Positions 37,601-48,657 are shown, counted from the first letter of the stretch. The stretch is 64,000 nucleotides of DNA from Lycium barbarum (GCF_019175385.1 NC_083340.1:23820336-23884335); one strand, 5' to 3'. Notes: a model not told the origin generated them from the letters alone. Numbers and translations are program-made.

Positions 37601-38642
37601 AATTACACTAAAGTATTATCACACTTGAAGGACCATGCCTTATAGAGAAAGATCACAACCATTGGGAAAGCAGTCTACTACATTCATTTACTATTAAGTT
37701 AGGATAAGTACGTTTCTGCACTTTATCATTGCCCTTAGTGGTATGCTTTTCTTTTAATTAAACAATTGCACCATTTCGCATTTCCCCTTTGCGATATTAG
37801 AGAACTTTTCTAATAAGCCCATTGAAGTTAAAACCTGACATCAACTGACAAATTACAGAACCATTCCAGAAAGAAAAGATAATACTCCCTCTGTCCCAAT
37901 TTATGTGACACCCTTTCCTTTTTAGTCTGTCACAAAAAGAATGTTACCTTTCTATAATTAGACACAACTTTAACTTTTAATTTTACCTTTTACATGCAAA
38001 TATGTAAGGTTTGTTTTAAACCACAACTTTAAAAAATCTTCCTTTCTTTTTTAAACTTTGTGTCGAGTCAAAAGGTGCGACATAAATTGGGACGGAGGGA
38101 ACAACAGTCAAGACAATCAAAGCAATGAAATCACATGCAAATGATTGTTTCTTGGGTCCCAAAAAGATCATAAGAAACTCCAATTCTGCCCCTTGATCAG
38201 TAAAAACATGAAACTTCAACGAAAATCCATGATTAGAGAAAGCAAAATGATCAAGAACAACCCAAGTGATCAATTACAGAACCATTTCAGAAACAAAAGT
38301 CATCCAAAACAAAGAGAAAAATATTCTCAAGATCACATTTTTTGACTAAAGAGAGAAAAAAGAAGACAAAGGGACCTCAACAACTCCATCTATCCGGTTC
38401 ACCTCCCTATCTGAACGACTAAGTAAATAATCAAAGTAACGAAAATTAACAACATTAAGAACAGCCAAAGTGATCAAATACAGAAACCATTTCAGAATCA
38501 TCTCAAGATTACATTATTAGACTAAAGAGAGAGAAAAAAGAACCTCAACAACACGTGTGGCATGTCCAAAACCATGACCAGTTACATAGTAAGCAAACAC
38601 AAGAGGGTGTTTCTTGGACTCATCACCATTTGCAATTCCCAT
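19620..38642 (-). CDS. ARA1: L-arabinokinase (GT-like domain plus GHMP kinase)
   Basis: Complete 28-exon gene, 990 aa. Exons 5' to 3': 38544-38642, 37361-37468, 37199-37267, 36985-37068, 36459-36535, 36061-36127, 35782-35839, 35627-35694, 35471-35533, 34935-34988, 34594-34696, 34406-34515, 33930-34106, 33631-33803, 33372-33543, 31138-31221, 30283-30408, 29780-29910, 29620-29701, 27825-27912, 26348-26391, 26152-26247, 26000-26076, 21991-22188, 21408-21573, 20695-20766, 20257-20460, 19620-19742. All junctions are GT-AG and every phase matches. The N-terminal half is a glycosyltransferase-B-like region ([16 protein letters not shown] at the start). The C-terminal half is a GHMP kinase: [14 protein letters not shown] (504-517), the ATP loop [15 protein letters not shown] (641-655) and [11 protein letters not shown] (922-932). 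The family phosphorylates free L-arabinose to L-arabinose-1-phosphate with ATP, for UDP-arabinose salvage into cell-wall polymers. The size fits plant ARA1 (about 1,000 aa). Introns hold many transposons; the frame is intact. Confidence 0.96.
19978..20148. mobile_element. hAT-type MITE in ARA1 last intron
   Basis: Left end CACGGTCGGAGC, right end GCTCCGCCACTG, an imperfect inverted repeat of the CAGTGGCGGAGC type. The 8-mer tataggag lies immediately left (19970-19977) and again at 20153-20160, four bases beyond the right end, so the duplication is recognisable but offset by aatt. No ORF. Confidence 0.68.
22423..22598. mobile_element. hAT-type MITE in ARA1 intron 23
   Basis: 176 bp, ends CAGTGGCGGACCTA and TAGGACCGCCCTG, perfect 8-bp duplication gcagtcac (22415-22422 and 22599-22606). 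The interior is AT-rich with a long palindrome around gtgggttcat/atgaacccac. Confidence 0.85.
22913..22969. repeat. 57-bp repeat, copy 1
   Basis: First of three copies of a 57-bp unit ending ttcaccgatgc. The other two copies are contiguous at 25512-25625. The gypsy solo LTR 22970-25506 separates copy 1 from copies 2 and 3, so the tandem array predates the LTR insertion. Confidence 0.88.
22970..25506 (+). mobile_element. Ty3/gypsy solo LTR in ARA1 intron 23
   Basis: 2537 bp starting TGTAACACC and ending GGGGCGTGACA, with 5-bp duplication gatgc at 22965-22969 and 25507-25511. The interior shares block order with the other gypsy LTRs here (the gggggcctgcatttc...gcaggta block at about 25028-25054 compares to gggggctgcgtttc...gcaggta at 48101). 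No gag or pol. Orientation is opposite to ARA1. It enlarges intron 23 to 3.8 kb without disturbing the splice sites. Confidence 0.85.
24483..24600. repeat. 31-bp tandem repeat x4 inside the solo LTR
   Basis: Four copies of a unit built on acaagcaagttatgattc and tgaaaaccatgt. Only a few substitutions separate the units. Confidence 0.85.
25512..25625. repeat. 57-bp repeat, copies 2 and 3
   Basis: Two contiguous 57-bp units (25512-25568 and 25569-25625), nearly identical to 22913-22969 on the other side of the solo LTR. Confidence 0.88.
29520..29545. repeat. TA dinucleotide microsatellite
   Basis: Run of about 12 TA units in ARA1 intron 19. Confidence 0.85.
31628..32944 (+). mobile_element. 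TRIM-like small LTR element in ARA1 intron 15
   Basis: Two diverged direct repeats bracket a 347-bp interior. LTR1 is 31628-32044 (starts TGTTATACATAAAG, ends tttggtactaca). LTR2 is 32392-32944 (starts TGTTAGAGATAAAG, ends tttggtgttaca). Both carry a cctataaata TATA region and long pyrimidine-rich stretches. LTR2 is longer through an internal duplication of about 107 bp (the gattaattcatttgg block at about 32570 and 32677). The interior holds a 72-codon ORF with no recognisable retroviral motif. PBS and PPT are not convincing, and flanks ctttc/ctatt match at only 3 of 5 positions, so this is an old TRIM or a deletion derivative. Confidence 0.65.
34149..34324 (+). mobile_element. Au-type SINE in ARA1 intron 12
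   Basis: tRNA-derived head with A-box CTTAACTGGTAAAGTTG-like and B-box GGGTTCGAGCC, then the body with gcagaaatgcaaggtaaggc and ending gcaccgggctgccc, which matches my memory of the Au SINE family. A 19-bp target duplication ttaattatagtattttcac flanks it (34127-34145 and 34325-34343) without mismatch, so the insertion is recent. Antisense to ARA1. Confidence 0.9.
37885..38100. mobile_element. Stowaway-like MITE in ARA1 intron 1
   Basis: Termini CTCCCTCTGTCCCAATTTAT and the complement ATAAATTGGGACGGAGGGA. A left TA is present at 37883-37884, but the right flank reads ac, so the TA duplication is decayed on that side. Confidence 0.8.
38250..38552. repeat. Imperfect duplication spanning the ARA1 exon 1 / intron 1 junction
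   Basis: Copy A (about 38250-38384) and copy B (about 38456-38552) share gaac..cc.aagtgatcaa, acagaa.ccatttcaga, ctcaagat.acat and gactaaagagag blocks, and both end in cctcaacaac. Copy B runs into the true end of exon 1. Copy A therefore contains a duplicated exon end with its own GT (minus strand GTTGTTGAG|GTCCC). A third short copy lies at about 37848-37881 beside the Stowaway MITE. Confidence 0.7.
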
Positions 38643-39999
38643 TATCTTGATTTTCTTGTACACTATCTTTTTCTCTTCAAATTCGTCAAGAAAGAAAACT
38701 AAGAACTTAAGTGATACACGGAACTAATTGTATAGTTGGTGTATAACAAACGAGATTAATTGTTGGGAGGTGTAATTGGTGAAGTGACATCAGCTGACCC
38801 TGTCAGCCTTATCCATGGCAGTTATTATGAGTCATAATCAGTTGAATTGACTGCAAATATTATGGGATTTGTTTTGTACTAATACTACACTCCTCTAAAT
38901 GAAAAAAAGCAAAAGTTCAGTGCATTTGGGAGAGAATCATAAAATGATACCTAACGGATTCTATATTTTCTTTTCCCTCTTTTCAATTTAGTGAACTCAT
39001 TTAACTGGACAAGAAATTAAAAAAAAAAATATTAAATTTATGATGTTAAATGTGTATATATAAATTATTGTATAAAGCTAAATTATTTCTAAATATTGAA
39101 ATAGATCATTTTTTTTTATACGGATTAATAAGAAAATAAGTTTACCTAAATTGAAACAAAAGGAGTAGAAAAAAAAGAAGTTAAGGAGTATAAATGTTTG
39201 CTAATCCACTTTTGGGACATACTAAGATTTGCCCCTCTATAAGGACAATAGAATAAATTTAACTTCTTTTAATATTTGGTCTCAATTATATTTTTATTAT
39301 TAGTGAATTGACTCAAATTTCCTCAATTAGGAAAATAGAATAAATTTAACATTTTTTTTAGATTTGGTCTCTATAATATTTTTATTGTTAGTGAATTGAC
39401 TCAAATTCTCTCAATTAGGAAAATAGAATATATTTAACATCTTTTTAGATTTGGTCAAAATTATGTTTTATTGTTGGTGGATTGACTCAAACTTTTACTC
39501 TTCAAAGTTAATATTATTTTTCTTCCCATCAACTCTTTTATTTTAGCGTCAAAAATTTATTTGACTTCTATTTTTTAAAAAAAAAAACAAGGAGAGAAAT
39601 AACAAAAAGAAGATTACGAAATGAAGAAAAAAAATGTACAGAAAACAAATTCTTCAGAAATACACATAAAACGCAGAATTTTTTCCAGAACATTTATTTT
39701 GCTCAGCATATGACTAATAAATCTTCTCTAACGTCTTTGTGATGATCAATACTTCTTATTATGTAATTAATATTTTATTTTTATGTTTTTGCCATAGTAA
39801 CAATTGCAATTTCATCAGCAAAAATATAACATTTTGTTTAAGTGTACATAATAATTCCTTGCAATTTCTCCATTTGCTTTCAATTATTTCATCCTTATTT
39901 AAGAATTTCAATTTGGTATTGGGTTTTTAAAGATAATTTATTTTTATGAGAAATATTTGATTTACTGGAATTTTTATTCATTTTAATTATTGTTAAACT
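38643..39999. other. ARA1 upstream region
   Basis: Presumed 5' UTR and promoter of ARA1 on the minus strand. AT-rich. No unambiguous TATA box could be fixed; TATACA-like sequences lie about 90-100 bp upstream of the ATG. A three-copy tandem repeat occupies 39239-39495. No other coding sequence is supported. Confidence 0.5.
39239..39495. repeat. About 90-bp tandem repeat x3 upstream of ARA1
   Basis: Three diverged units, each containing aatagaata.atttaac, a gatttggtc block and a gtgaattgactcaaa block. They lie about 600-850 bp upstream of the ARA1 start. Confidence 0.8.
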
Positions 40000-40845
40000 T
40001 CAGGATAATAAATATTGTTCCCTCGGTCTCATTGCAGCTACATTTGCTTCAGCGGTGTTAGTATTTTGGTGCTCATTTTTCTTTTCCTTATGTTTTTCTT
40101 TATTTTTCAACTTATAGCATTCAGAAATAATATGATCTTTCTTATGACAATATTTGCACACAACATTTCTGTATCTAGACTTTGACCTTGATTTAGACCT
40201 CTCATTACTTGATTCTTTCTTATCGGATCTACCTCTTACAAACAAGCCTTCCCCAAGGGGTGTACTAGTTTCCCCAGTAATATCTCTATCTATCTGTTCT
40301 TTTGATTTTAAGATAGATTTGATATCTCTATAAGAGATATTATCCTTTCCATAAAGCATAGTATCTCTTATATGTTTGAATGACTGGGGAAGGGAAATAA
40401 GCAATAACACGGCTTGATTCTCATCTTTAACTTCAGCATCAATATTGCTCAAATCCATAAGAATGGAATCAAATGCATCAAGATGTGAGAGTATAGAAGT
40501 ACCTTCAACCATACGAAATGTGTAAAGTTTTTGCTTCAGGTAGAGTCTATTTTCCACTGTCCTCTTCATATACAGGGTTTTTAATTTTTCCCACATGCCT
40601 TTGGCTGTGGTTTCTGCGAATACTTCACGTAAAACCTCATTTGAGAGATTTAAAATGATACCTGATTTTGCCTTTTTATCTATGAAGGCAAACTCGGGGT
40701 CCGTCATACTTTCTGGCTTCTTTTCTTTTCATTCCAGTGTCATATCTAAGCCGTCCTGAATTAGGATAGCTTCCATCTTCAGTTGCCACATCCCGAAGTT
40801 TGCACTTCGGTCAAATTTCTCAACAAAAGTTTTTGTTACAGTCAT
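40000..40845 (-). pseudogene. Copia gag with one nonsense codon
   Basis: Starts ATG at 40845 (MTVTKTFVEKFDRSANFGMW), hits a TGA at 40729-40731 after 38 codons, then continues in the same frame for 235 codons with the UBN2-type Gag core ([32 protein letters not shown]) and a CCHC knuckle [15 protein letters not shown] single nonsense change separates the two parts. Confidence 0.85.
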
Positions 40846-41430
40846 TTTTGGCTACTGAAATTTACCTGGTTAGATCCGGCTCTGATACTAATTTGCTAGG
40901 ATCGGTAACCCGGGTAATGAGAAATTTAGCCAAACAATATTATAATGACAATAACAAAGACAATAGTTAGTTGATAACAACAACAAGTAAAGAAAATAAA
41001 TGAGGCACAAATTTAACGTGGTTGGTCAGTGGGACCTACGTCCACAAGCGGAGAGGAGCAATTTCACTATATCAACAAGAGTACAAAATTAGAGTAAATA
41101 CTCTAATTGCCCCAAAAGTATCCCAAGAGAATAACCTCACAAGATCACTCAAAAGAAGGGTTCACACAAGTGTTTCCCAACACATAACTCTCTTACAATA
41201 ATACTCTAAATAAAAAGGGAGGAAGAAGAAGACAAAGTTAAGAGATGAGAAGTTCTTGAATTGTTTTGGTGTGTCTTCAAATGGAGACAAATGCTTTCCT
41301 TTTGTAGAGGTCAAACTTGGCCTCCAAGTTGTGGAAAAAGAAAATGAAAAATAATCAAAAATTTCTCATCCTTACAAGCAAACTTTGACCCCAAGCATAA
41401 TATTTTATTTCAAAATAAGGCCACATTACA
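40000..41430 (-). mobile_element. Ty1/copia fragment (5' LTR, PBS and gag)
   Basis: Minus-strand order is LTR (about 40894-41430), a PBS-like TTAGTATCAGAGCC (one mismatch to the Met PBS), then gag to 40000, where homology stops. No protease, integrase, RT or 3' LTR follows, so this is a truncated copy. The outer LTR edge at 41430 (TGTAATGTGG on the minus strand) is my best guess. Confidence 0.72.
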
Positions 41431-41569
41431 GAATGTGATGACCAATTGGATGTAATTCGACTCTTTTAATTACTTTGGGTCCGCGTAATTTTTTTTGGTT
41501 AAATTTTTCTATAAAAATTATTTAAGGTTAAGTTGTCTTGTACAGTGGCACCCCATTTAATAAAATATA

Positions 41570-41785
41570 CTCCCTCCGGATGAAAAAGAGTGTTCACTTA
41601 TCAAATTAAGAAAGAATTAATCTTATTTTTTTCAAATTTGTCCCTATTAAGTGTTAAGTGATAAAATCTTAATCCATATTTTATTAGAGACAATTTAGTT
41701 AAATACCTCTTTTTATTTAGAAGTTAATATTTTCTTAAGGGATATGCAAATGATTAAGTGAACACTATTTCTAATCTGGAGGGAG
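41570..41785. mobile_element. Stowaway-like MITE
   Basis: Ends CTCCCTCCGGATGAAAAAGA and its rough complement ctaatctggagggag, with TA on both sides (41568-41569, 41786-41787). It has an internal inverted repeat, gtgttcactt/aagtgaacac. Confidence 0.85.
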
Positions 41786-42397
41786 TATTTTAGATAGGTA
41801 ACAATAAGATGATGGAGGTCCCTCAATTTTGAGGAACAAATCTGATCCAGTCCAATAGTAGTAAAGATATATATGAGACTGAATTTAAACAAAAGGCAAA
41901 TTTTATAGGACATTTTTAGCCCTTATCTTTTGCATGTCAATTCAGCAAAATACTACGTAGTCTTTAAATTATTGAGGATTACTTAAACTTATTGAATGAT
42001 AGTTTACGTATTGTGATATGCCGTTGCTTGTTCACATTTTCGATTTGGAAAGACGTGCCCGAGTGATTAGGTGTGTTTGGTTTATTTTGCTTGATTTGGT
42101 TATATCTATAGCATTTACATCGTTCCATTAATCACCATTCACCATAAGTATTTGACGTTAGAAAAATATTCAAATTTAAGATTTCATTGCCTTAATTGAC
42201 TATCTATTACTACTAAATTACACTTGCTAAAAAGAAGAGACCTCCCTAAAAGGAGAAAAACAATATGTTGTAATTATATTTTACTATAAATCTAAGTGTT
42301 GATTTAGTGAAAGCTTGTTGAGTTCCATTGCTTAGTGGCATTTTCGTGGTTTACAGATAATTCAGCACCATTTCATAATATTTTAACTTAAATGGTC
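41786..42397. other. Intergenic region, nothing recognised
   Basis: AT-rich sequence between the Stowaway MITE and the LINE. No coding or repeat signature found. Confidence 0.5.
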
Positions 42398-42410
42398 GTA
42401 AAGAGGATTG

Positions 42411-45050
42411 GTGAAGGAATGAAGAGATCCAAGTAAAAGTAGAAGCCAAGAAGGTTGCGTATGCGGCGCTAGTGGAAAGCGTCGAGGAGGACAAGCAGAG
42501 AATAAGGAGAGGTATAAGACAGCGAAGAAGGAAGCGAAGCTACCGGTCACGGCTGCTAAAACAACAGCTTTTGAGCACTTGTATAAATAGCTCGAGTGCA
42601 AAGGCGGGGATAGAAAGTTGTATAGGCTCGCTAAGACGAGAGAGAAAGTCTCACGACCTGGACTAAGTGAAGTGCATAAAAAATGAGCATGGCGAAGTAT
42701 TGACAGAAGAGGTACACATTAGACGGAGATGGCAGACATACTTCCATTAGCTCTTGAATGAAGAAGGGGACAAGGATATCGTCCTGGGGAAATTAGAGCA
42801 TTCTGAGAGTCGTAGAGATTTTGGGTATTATAGGTGCATAAAGGTTGCAGAGGTTAGGGGGCTATCTATAAGGTGAGGAGGGGAAGAACGACCGGGCCAG
42901 AGAAGATCCGACAGACTTTTGGAAAAATGTAGGGGAGGTAGGTATGGAGTGACTGACTAGGTTATTTAATGCCATCTGGACAGCTAAGCTCCCAGAGGAT
43001 TGGCGGTGGAGCGTTGTACAAGAATAAAGACGATATTCAGAGTTGCAATAACTATATAGGTATCAAACTGCTAAGCCACACTATGAAACTATGGGAGAGG
43101 GTGGTCGAGATAAGGATGAGAGGGATGTGTCGATATCCGAGAACCAGTTCGGATTCATGCCGGGCCGATCTACTACAAAATCTATTCATCTTGTCAAGAG
43201 ATTGTTAGAGTAGCATAAGAACAAAAAGAGAGACTTGCACATGGTGTTCATTGACCCGAAAAAGGCATATGATAAAGTCCCTCGGGAGGTCCTTTGGAGA
43301 TGTTTAGAGTCTAGAGGTATGCCTGTGGCCTACATCTGGACAATTAAGGACATGTATGAGTATGCCAAGACCCGGGTTAGGACAGTGAAAGATGATTCAG
43401 AACACTTCCAGATCGCAATGGGGTTGCACCGGTGATCAACTGTTAGCCCGTTTCTATTTGCCTTATTAATACGAATTAACACGGTATATTCAAGAGAAGT
43501 CGTGGTATATGTTATTTGAAGGCGACATAGTTTTAATTGACGAGACGTGTAGTGAAGTTAAAGATAGGCGGGACGTTTGGAGAACGACCTTACAATCTAA
43601 AGGTTTTAGGTTAAACAGGATTAAGACGGAGTACAGGGAATGCAAATTCAGTGATGTGAAGCAAGAGATAGATGTGGAAGTGAAGATCAATGATGAAAGA
43701 GCACGAAGACCAAGAAATCCAAGAATCAAAAGATTGAAATTCAAGAAAGTCCCAGAAGCTCAAATTTGAAGATTAATTTCATCCAAGAATGGAAATGTTT
43801 CTTGAATCCATTTTTAAATAGGTCTCTTGTTTCTTGATTTATCTTATAGTAAGGATTTAATTTCCTATCATTAGTAGGATCTTTATTCTAGTTCTAGTAG
43901 GATTCTTGTTTTCTTTATTGTTTTCCTTATAGAATAGGAATTTTACTTTCCTTTTAGCTATTTCCTTTCTAGAGTAGAATAGAGATTTGTAGTCATAAAG
44001 AAGAGACCCTAGGCCTATATGAAGGGTTCTCATACTTCGTAAAAGAGGATCCACATTTTTGAGCTTAAATCTAGTTTGTAATAGAGTTACGTTATTTTCT
44101 CTATTTGATGTTCTTTTTCCTTGTTTTTGGTTTCAAGCAAGGTGGTGATAGTCTTACCTTGTTTTCAGTTGCGTGTATGTTTCTTTATCAAGTTTATTTA
44201 TTTCAAGTGGTGACTTAGGAACTTTCTTGGTTCTTGATCATTCAAGTGCACGTTTCTTGATTTAAAATTCGTTCTAGTTCATACCCAGAACCTTAACTTG
44301 TTTCCCATCATTTCACCCTAAATATTTACTTGTTTTAAATGAGTAAATAGTTATTTTTATAGTTCAGATCATCATCTTTCACCTCGTTTTTGAATCACTT
44401 AAATCCGAGACTTATAGCTTATGATACGTCCATCTGCCCATCAAATTGCTTCAAAAACAAGATCCTGGTCGATTGGTTCTTTGTTAACTCGAAGAATCAC
44501 ATCAATCGAGGCATAAACTATACCCAAAGGAGAAAGCTTCAAGTATCTTGGGTCATAATACAATGGGACGGGGAGATTAGCGATGATGTCGTACACCGTA
44601 TTGGAGCAAGGTGGTTGAATTAGAGGCTCGCCTCTAGGGCACTTTGCAATAAGAAGGTGTAGCTTAGGCTGAAAGGTAAATTCTATAGAGTGGTGGTTAG
44701 ACCAGCATTGTTGTATGGGGTAGAATGCTGGCCAGTCAAGAACGCTCACGTTCAGAAGATAAAGGTAGCGGAGATGAGAATGCTCATATGGATGTATGGT
44801 CATACTAGGAGAGATATGATCAGAAACAAATTTGTACATGACAAGATTAGAGTGGCTTCCATGACGGGCAAGATAAGGGAAGCAAGACTGAGATGGTTCG
44901 GGAATGTGAAGAGGAGGTGTGAGGATGTGCCGGTTGGGAGGTGTGAGAGATCGGCGGTCACATGAGTTAGGAGAGGTAGAGGTAGGCCGAAGAAGAATTA
45001 GGGGAGGAGATTAGACAGGACATGACACATCTTCGGCTGACTGAGGACAT
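42411..45050 (+). pseudogene. RTE reverse transcriptase, broken
   Basis: Several frameshifts and stops (near 42590, 43125 and 43208, a TGA at about 43433 after MGLHR, a stop in FKYLGS, and others) and an 814-bp insertion at 43691-44504. The catalytic FADD motif of the RT palm reads FEGD (FEGDIVLIDET at about 43512), which would abolish activity even with the frame repaired. Inactive. Confidence 0.85.
43691..44504 (+). mobile_element. LTR-like insertion splitting the LINE
   Basis: The insertion starts TGATGAAAGAGCACG and ends AATCACATCA, an inverted TGATG.../...CATCA terminus, flanked by atcaa (43686-43690) and atcga (44505-44509), an imperfect 5-bp duplication. No coding sequence. Best explained as a solo LTR of an unidentified element. 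LINE homology stops exactly at its left edge and resumes right after it. Confidence 0.6.
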
Positions 45051-45429
45051 GACCTTAGATAGGGGGATTTGGAGGTCGAGAATTATAATAGAATGTTAGT
45101 AAATAGTTGAGTTTTGTCGCGCTTTGTGTGAGAGAGTTGTGGGGCTAGTCTTTCCATCTCCTCTTCTCTTTTTTTTTTGGTAGTATTACTTAGGTACCGC
45201 GTAGATCATTATGTGTTGCTCCATTTGTTTTGTATTTTGATATTTTGTTGTTTTATTTTTATTGCCATCCTGCATTGACTACGTTTCTTTTGAGCCGAGG
45301 GTTTATTGAAAACAATCTCTTTACCCCACAGAGGTAGAAGTAAGGTCTGCGTACATCCTACCCTCCCCAGACTCCACCTGCGAAATTACACTGACTATTC
45401 TTTTTGGCTCATTTTTTCCCTTTGCAATT

Positions 45430-46003
45430 TGTTATATCCCGCATTTTTGCGCATTCGAAAAATTTGAAATAATGTTGACTTGTAAGAAATAAGGCCACAT
45501 TTTGATTTTTATCTAATATATATGTGTTGTTTATGAAAAATATTGAGACGGAAATATCGAGGAAGGCTAAGGGCGAAATTGGAATTTCGGAAACTAGTTT
45601 CATGAATTACAAGAAGTAGTCAACTAATTGGGCCAAAAAAAAAAGAGAACAAAAGGCCCAACTCATGTGGGTGGCCGGCCAAGGAGAGGAAAAAATGGGC
45701 CAAGCCCATGTAAATTATGCCCATTAATTAAATAAATGAAAAGGGGGCCAACAAGTCTTCATTCTTCATGAAGTTTCAAGAACAACCAAGAAGACAAAAA
45801 TTGAGAGAAAATAAAGAAGAGGCCTCACGGCCAAGGAGAAAAAAATTGAGGGCTTCCAATTTTGATCCAAAATCGTAATTTTCTTGTATCCTTACTAAGC
45901 TCAAGACCCTCTTCAACGTGGTATAATTTTTTAGGCGAGAAAACTACTTTTGTGGCAAGTGAAAAATTTAAGAAAAGGTAAAATTCTATCCTTTTATGTT
46001 ATG

Positions 46004-46048
<45 letters not shown>

Positions 46049-46080
46049 AGTATGTGGAAATGAGTGAAAAGTATGAAATT

Positions 46081-46116
<36 letters not shown>

Positions 46117-48641
46117 GTGGCCGTGAGGTACCTCATGGTGAAGGGGAGATGAGTTGATTTTATTTATTATGTTAATTGCGTTGTTGTGACCTTGTGATGT
46201 AATTGGAAGAATAATAGTCAAGTTGGCATGAAAATGTTGTTAAGTTGTTGTAGGGAATTTTATGATTTTATTGTGAATTTATGTAATTATGGAAATGGAA
46301 TTGTTAAGGTGTAGATTGTGGTTGTTGTTGATGAGAATGGGATGAGAATTATGGAGTTGTGATGTGTGTGTGCATAGCCGTGTGTGTGTGTGAAGTAGTG
46401 TATGGCCGTGAGCCATAGTATGGTGAAGGGGAGGTGAAGTGAAGTTCATTTAGTTGGTTAGTTGTGTCGTTGTGACATTTATGACGTAAATAAAGGTTTA
46501 ACGAGTTGAGTTGGCATTGAAATTGGTTATAAGTCGTTATGGGAAATTATGTGATTTTTTATATAGTTTTTATGTACTTACGAAAGTAAGATTCTAGAAT
46601 GTGATTTAATGTTATTGTTATTGAATTTGGAAGAAGACAATGCGATTTAGTAGTTTTGTCGCATTTGTAGAAGTTTCGGATGGAATATGGAATTGGCGGG
46701 AATACTTGAATCCATGAATATTGTTTGTAATGCTATTGAAATATGTTTGAATAATCTTGAATTAGTTAATGGATATGGAAAATGTTGATACTAGTTTGAT
46801 AGTGTGAAGTTGGGATGGAAGATATTGAACTATGTAGAAAAGAAGGCTATTTATGTTATAATGTATTTTGTGATGTTGTTGGTATTGTTGGGTTGTTGTT
46901 GTTGATATTTTGGGCCGAGGTGATTCTCGGGGATGTTAAATTTATAGGGGAAATGCTGCCGAAATTTCGGTAGACAATATGAATTTAAGACTTGAAATTC
47001 TAAAAGCTTGAAACTTATATTTGACAACTATGACCAATTGTAGATTTTGGACGAAACGGGGATTGAGTTTGGACGAGCGTAAGGCGCAAGTGAGGTATGT
47101 AAATCTACCCCTTTCCTTCTTTTGGCATGTCCTAGATATACTAGGTTGAGATCTGAGCCTCGGGGACAATTCTGTTCATGGAAATCCGAATTTGATTTTT
47201 GGGTACTATTCATTCAATATAATTGAACTATAATTCTCATGTTGGTTGGAAAAATGATCAAACATCCGCAACCTTCGTAAACGTAATCGCATCGCTCTGA
47301 AGCTTTCATTGATGATTCCATAGAGCCTAATGTTCATGATTCTTGTCCGCCACCTCGACTTGACCCGAGGTGGGCCCATTGACTCCGAGACTCCTTGGTT
47401 TGCCCTATTTGACTTATCCTTGCATGATATCGGAAAGAGACTTTTGCTTATGACTTTAGCTACTAAAGAATAATGTTTGGTGGCTCCGTGATATTCTGAT
47501 TTATGTTTTGAACTATAAATACGATTTCAGAAGTACTTTTGTGAGATAAACTCCGTATTGATCAGTTGTTCGGACTAGTTTGCCTAACGGGTTGTCATAT
47601 GATTATATCCAGTTTCATAAATATTTTGATATGTAAATTGCATTAGTTTCCGCACTACTCTGCTCATGCCCATTATTATGATATCGTTCGCCGGTTCCCG
47701 GGCCGGTTTTGTGATCGTGCGCACTATGATATATTCGGCAGTATGCTGTGTTACGGTTCCCGAGACCTCGCCATAGGGCCGGGTTCCGTTTATGGAGTTA
47801 TGCTGTGATATGGCTTATGATATGATGCGTGTGATGATATGTTATGTTCGGGGTTGTACGGAGATTTGAAACTTTCTGGAGTATGCTGTGTTGTGGCGCC
47901 AATGTCGGAGTGGCGACCACGTTCCTGAGCCTTATGCATGATTTCTTTTACTTGCATTATGTACATATGATTTCCGTATCGGTTTTGATATACTGATTCG
48001 GTATTCCCTTCTGTACCTTATGCTTCAGTTATGGTTGGATTTCTGTATCTTCTGCTTTGCATACTCAGTACATATTTCGTACTGACCCCCTTTCTTCGGG
48101 GGCTGCGTTTCATGCCCGCAGGTACAGACGCACAGTTTGGTGATCCACCAGTTTAGGACACCCTCTTCTGCTGTTTGGAGTGCTCCTCTTATTCCGGAGC
48201 CTACATTTTGGTATATATGTCTTTTTCTATGTATATGTTTTTATACATTGACTATTTGGGGTACGGCGGGGCCCTGTCCCGTCCTATGTCTTCGTTTTGA
48301 TTTGTAGAGGCCTGTAGTCACATATGTGGGTCGTGGGTCTTACGTGTGCTCGTCTTGTTTATGGTTTGTGTCTTAATGCGGTCCGGTTTGTTATGGCGGC
48401 CAAAACGGCCCATATGTTTGCATATGTACATATGATCGGCGATGTGTATTCCGCCGCCCCTTTTTGTTCTGATATGATATCTCTGTACACGTGACCGCTT
48501 AAGATAATAATTATTTTCAGATTTGTTTAAAATGATGAATTTGAAAATTGACCTAAGCTATAATATGCCGATTTGGTATGTTTGTCCGTTTGGGTGCCCA
48601 AGTAGGGCACCAGTCGCGGCACACGGGGCTGGGTCGTGACA
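45430..48641 (+). repeat. 5' LTR of the TR-GAG element
   Basis: 3212 bp, TG...CA. Contains a TA microsatellite (about 46010-46043) and a GT microsatellite (about 46081-46106). It is followed by aaag and the PBS. Confidence 0.93.
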
Positions 48642-48645
48642 AAAG

Positions 48646-48657
48646 TGGTATCAGAGC
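48646..48657 (+). other. TR-GAG primer-binding site
   Basis: TGGTATCAGAGC four bases after the 5' LTR, complementary to the 3' end of initiator Met-tRNA. Confidence 0.92.

Larger units (their letters stand above)
42398..45394 (+). mobile_element. RTE-type non-LTR retrotransposon, 5'-truncated and degenerate
   Basis: No LTRs. Reverse transcriptase blocks appear in shifting frames: [75 protein letters not shown], then after an insertion FKYLGS, VVRPALLYGVECWPVKN, and REARLRWFGNVKRR...GRGRPKK at the C-terminus. The 3' end carries gagccgagggtt...ggtctgcgtacatcctaccctcccc, the same tail as the truncated copies at 2988 and 18885. The 5' edge is approximate, and the endonuclease domain is absent. 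Confidence 0.85.
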
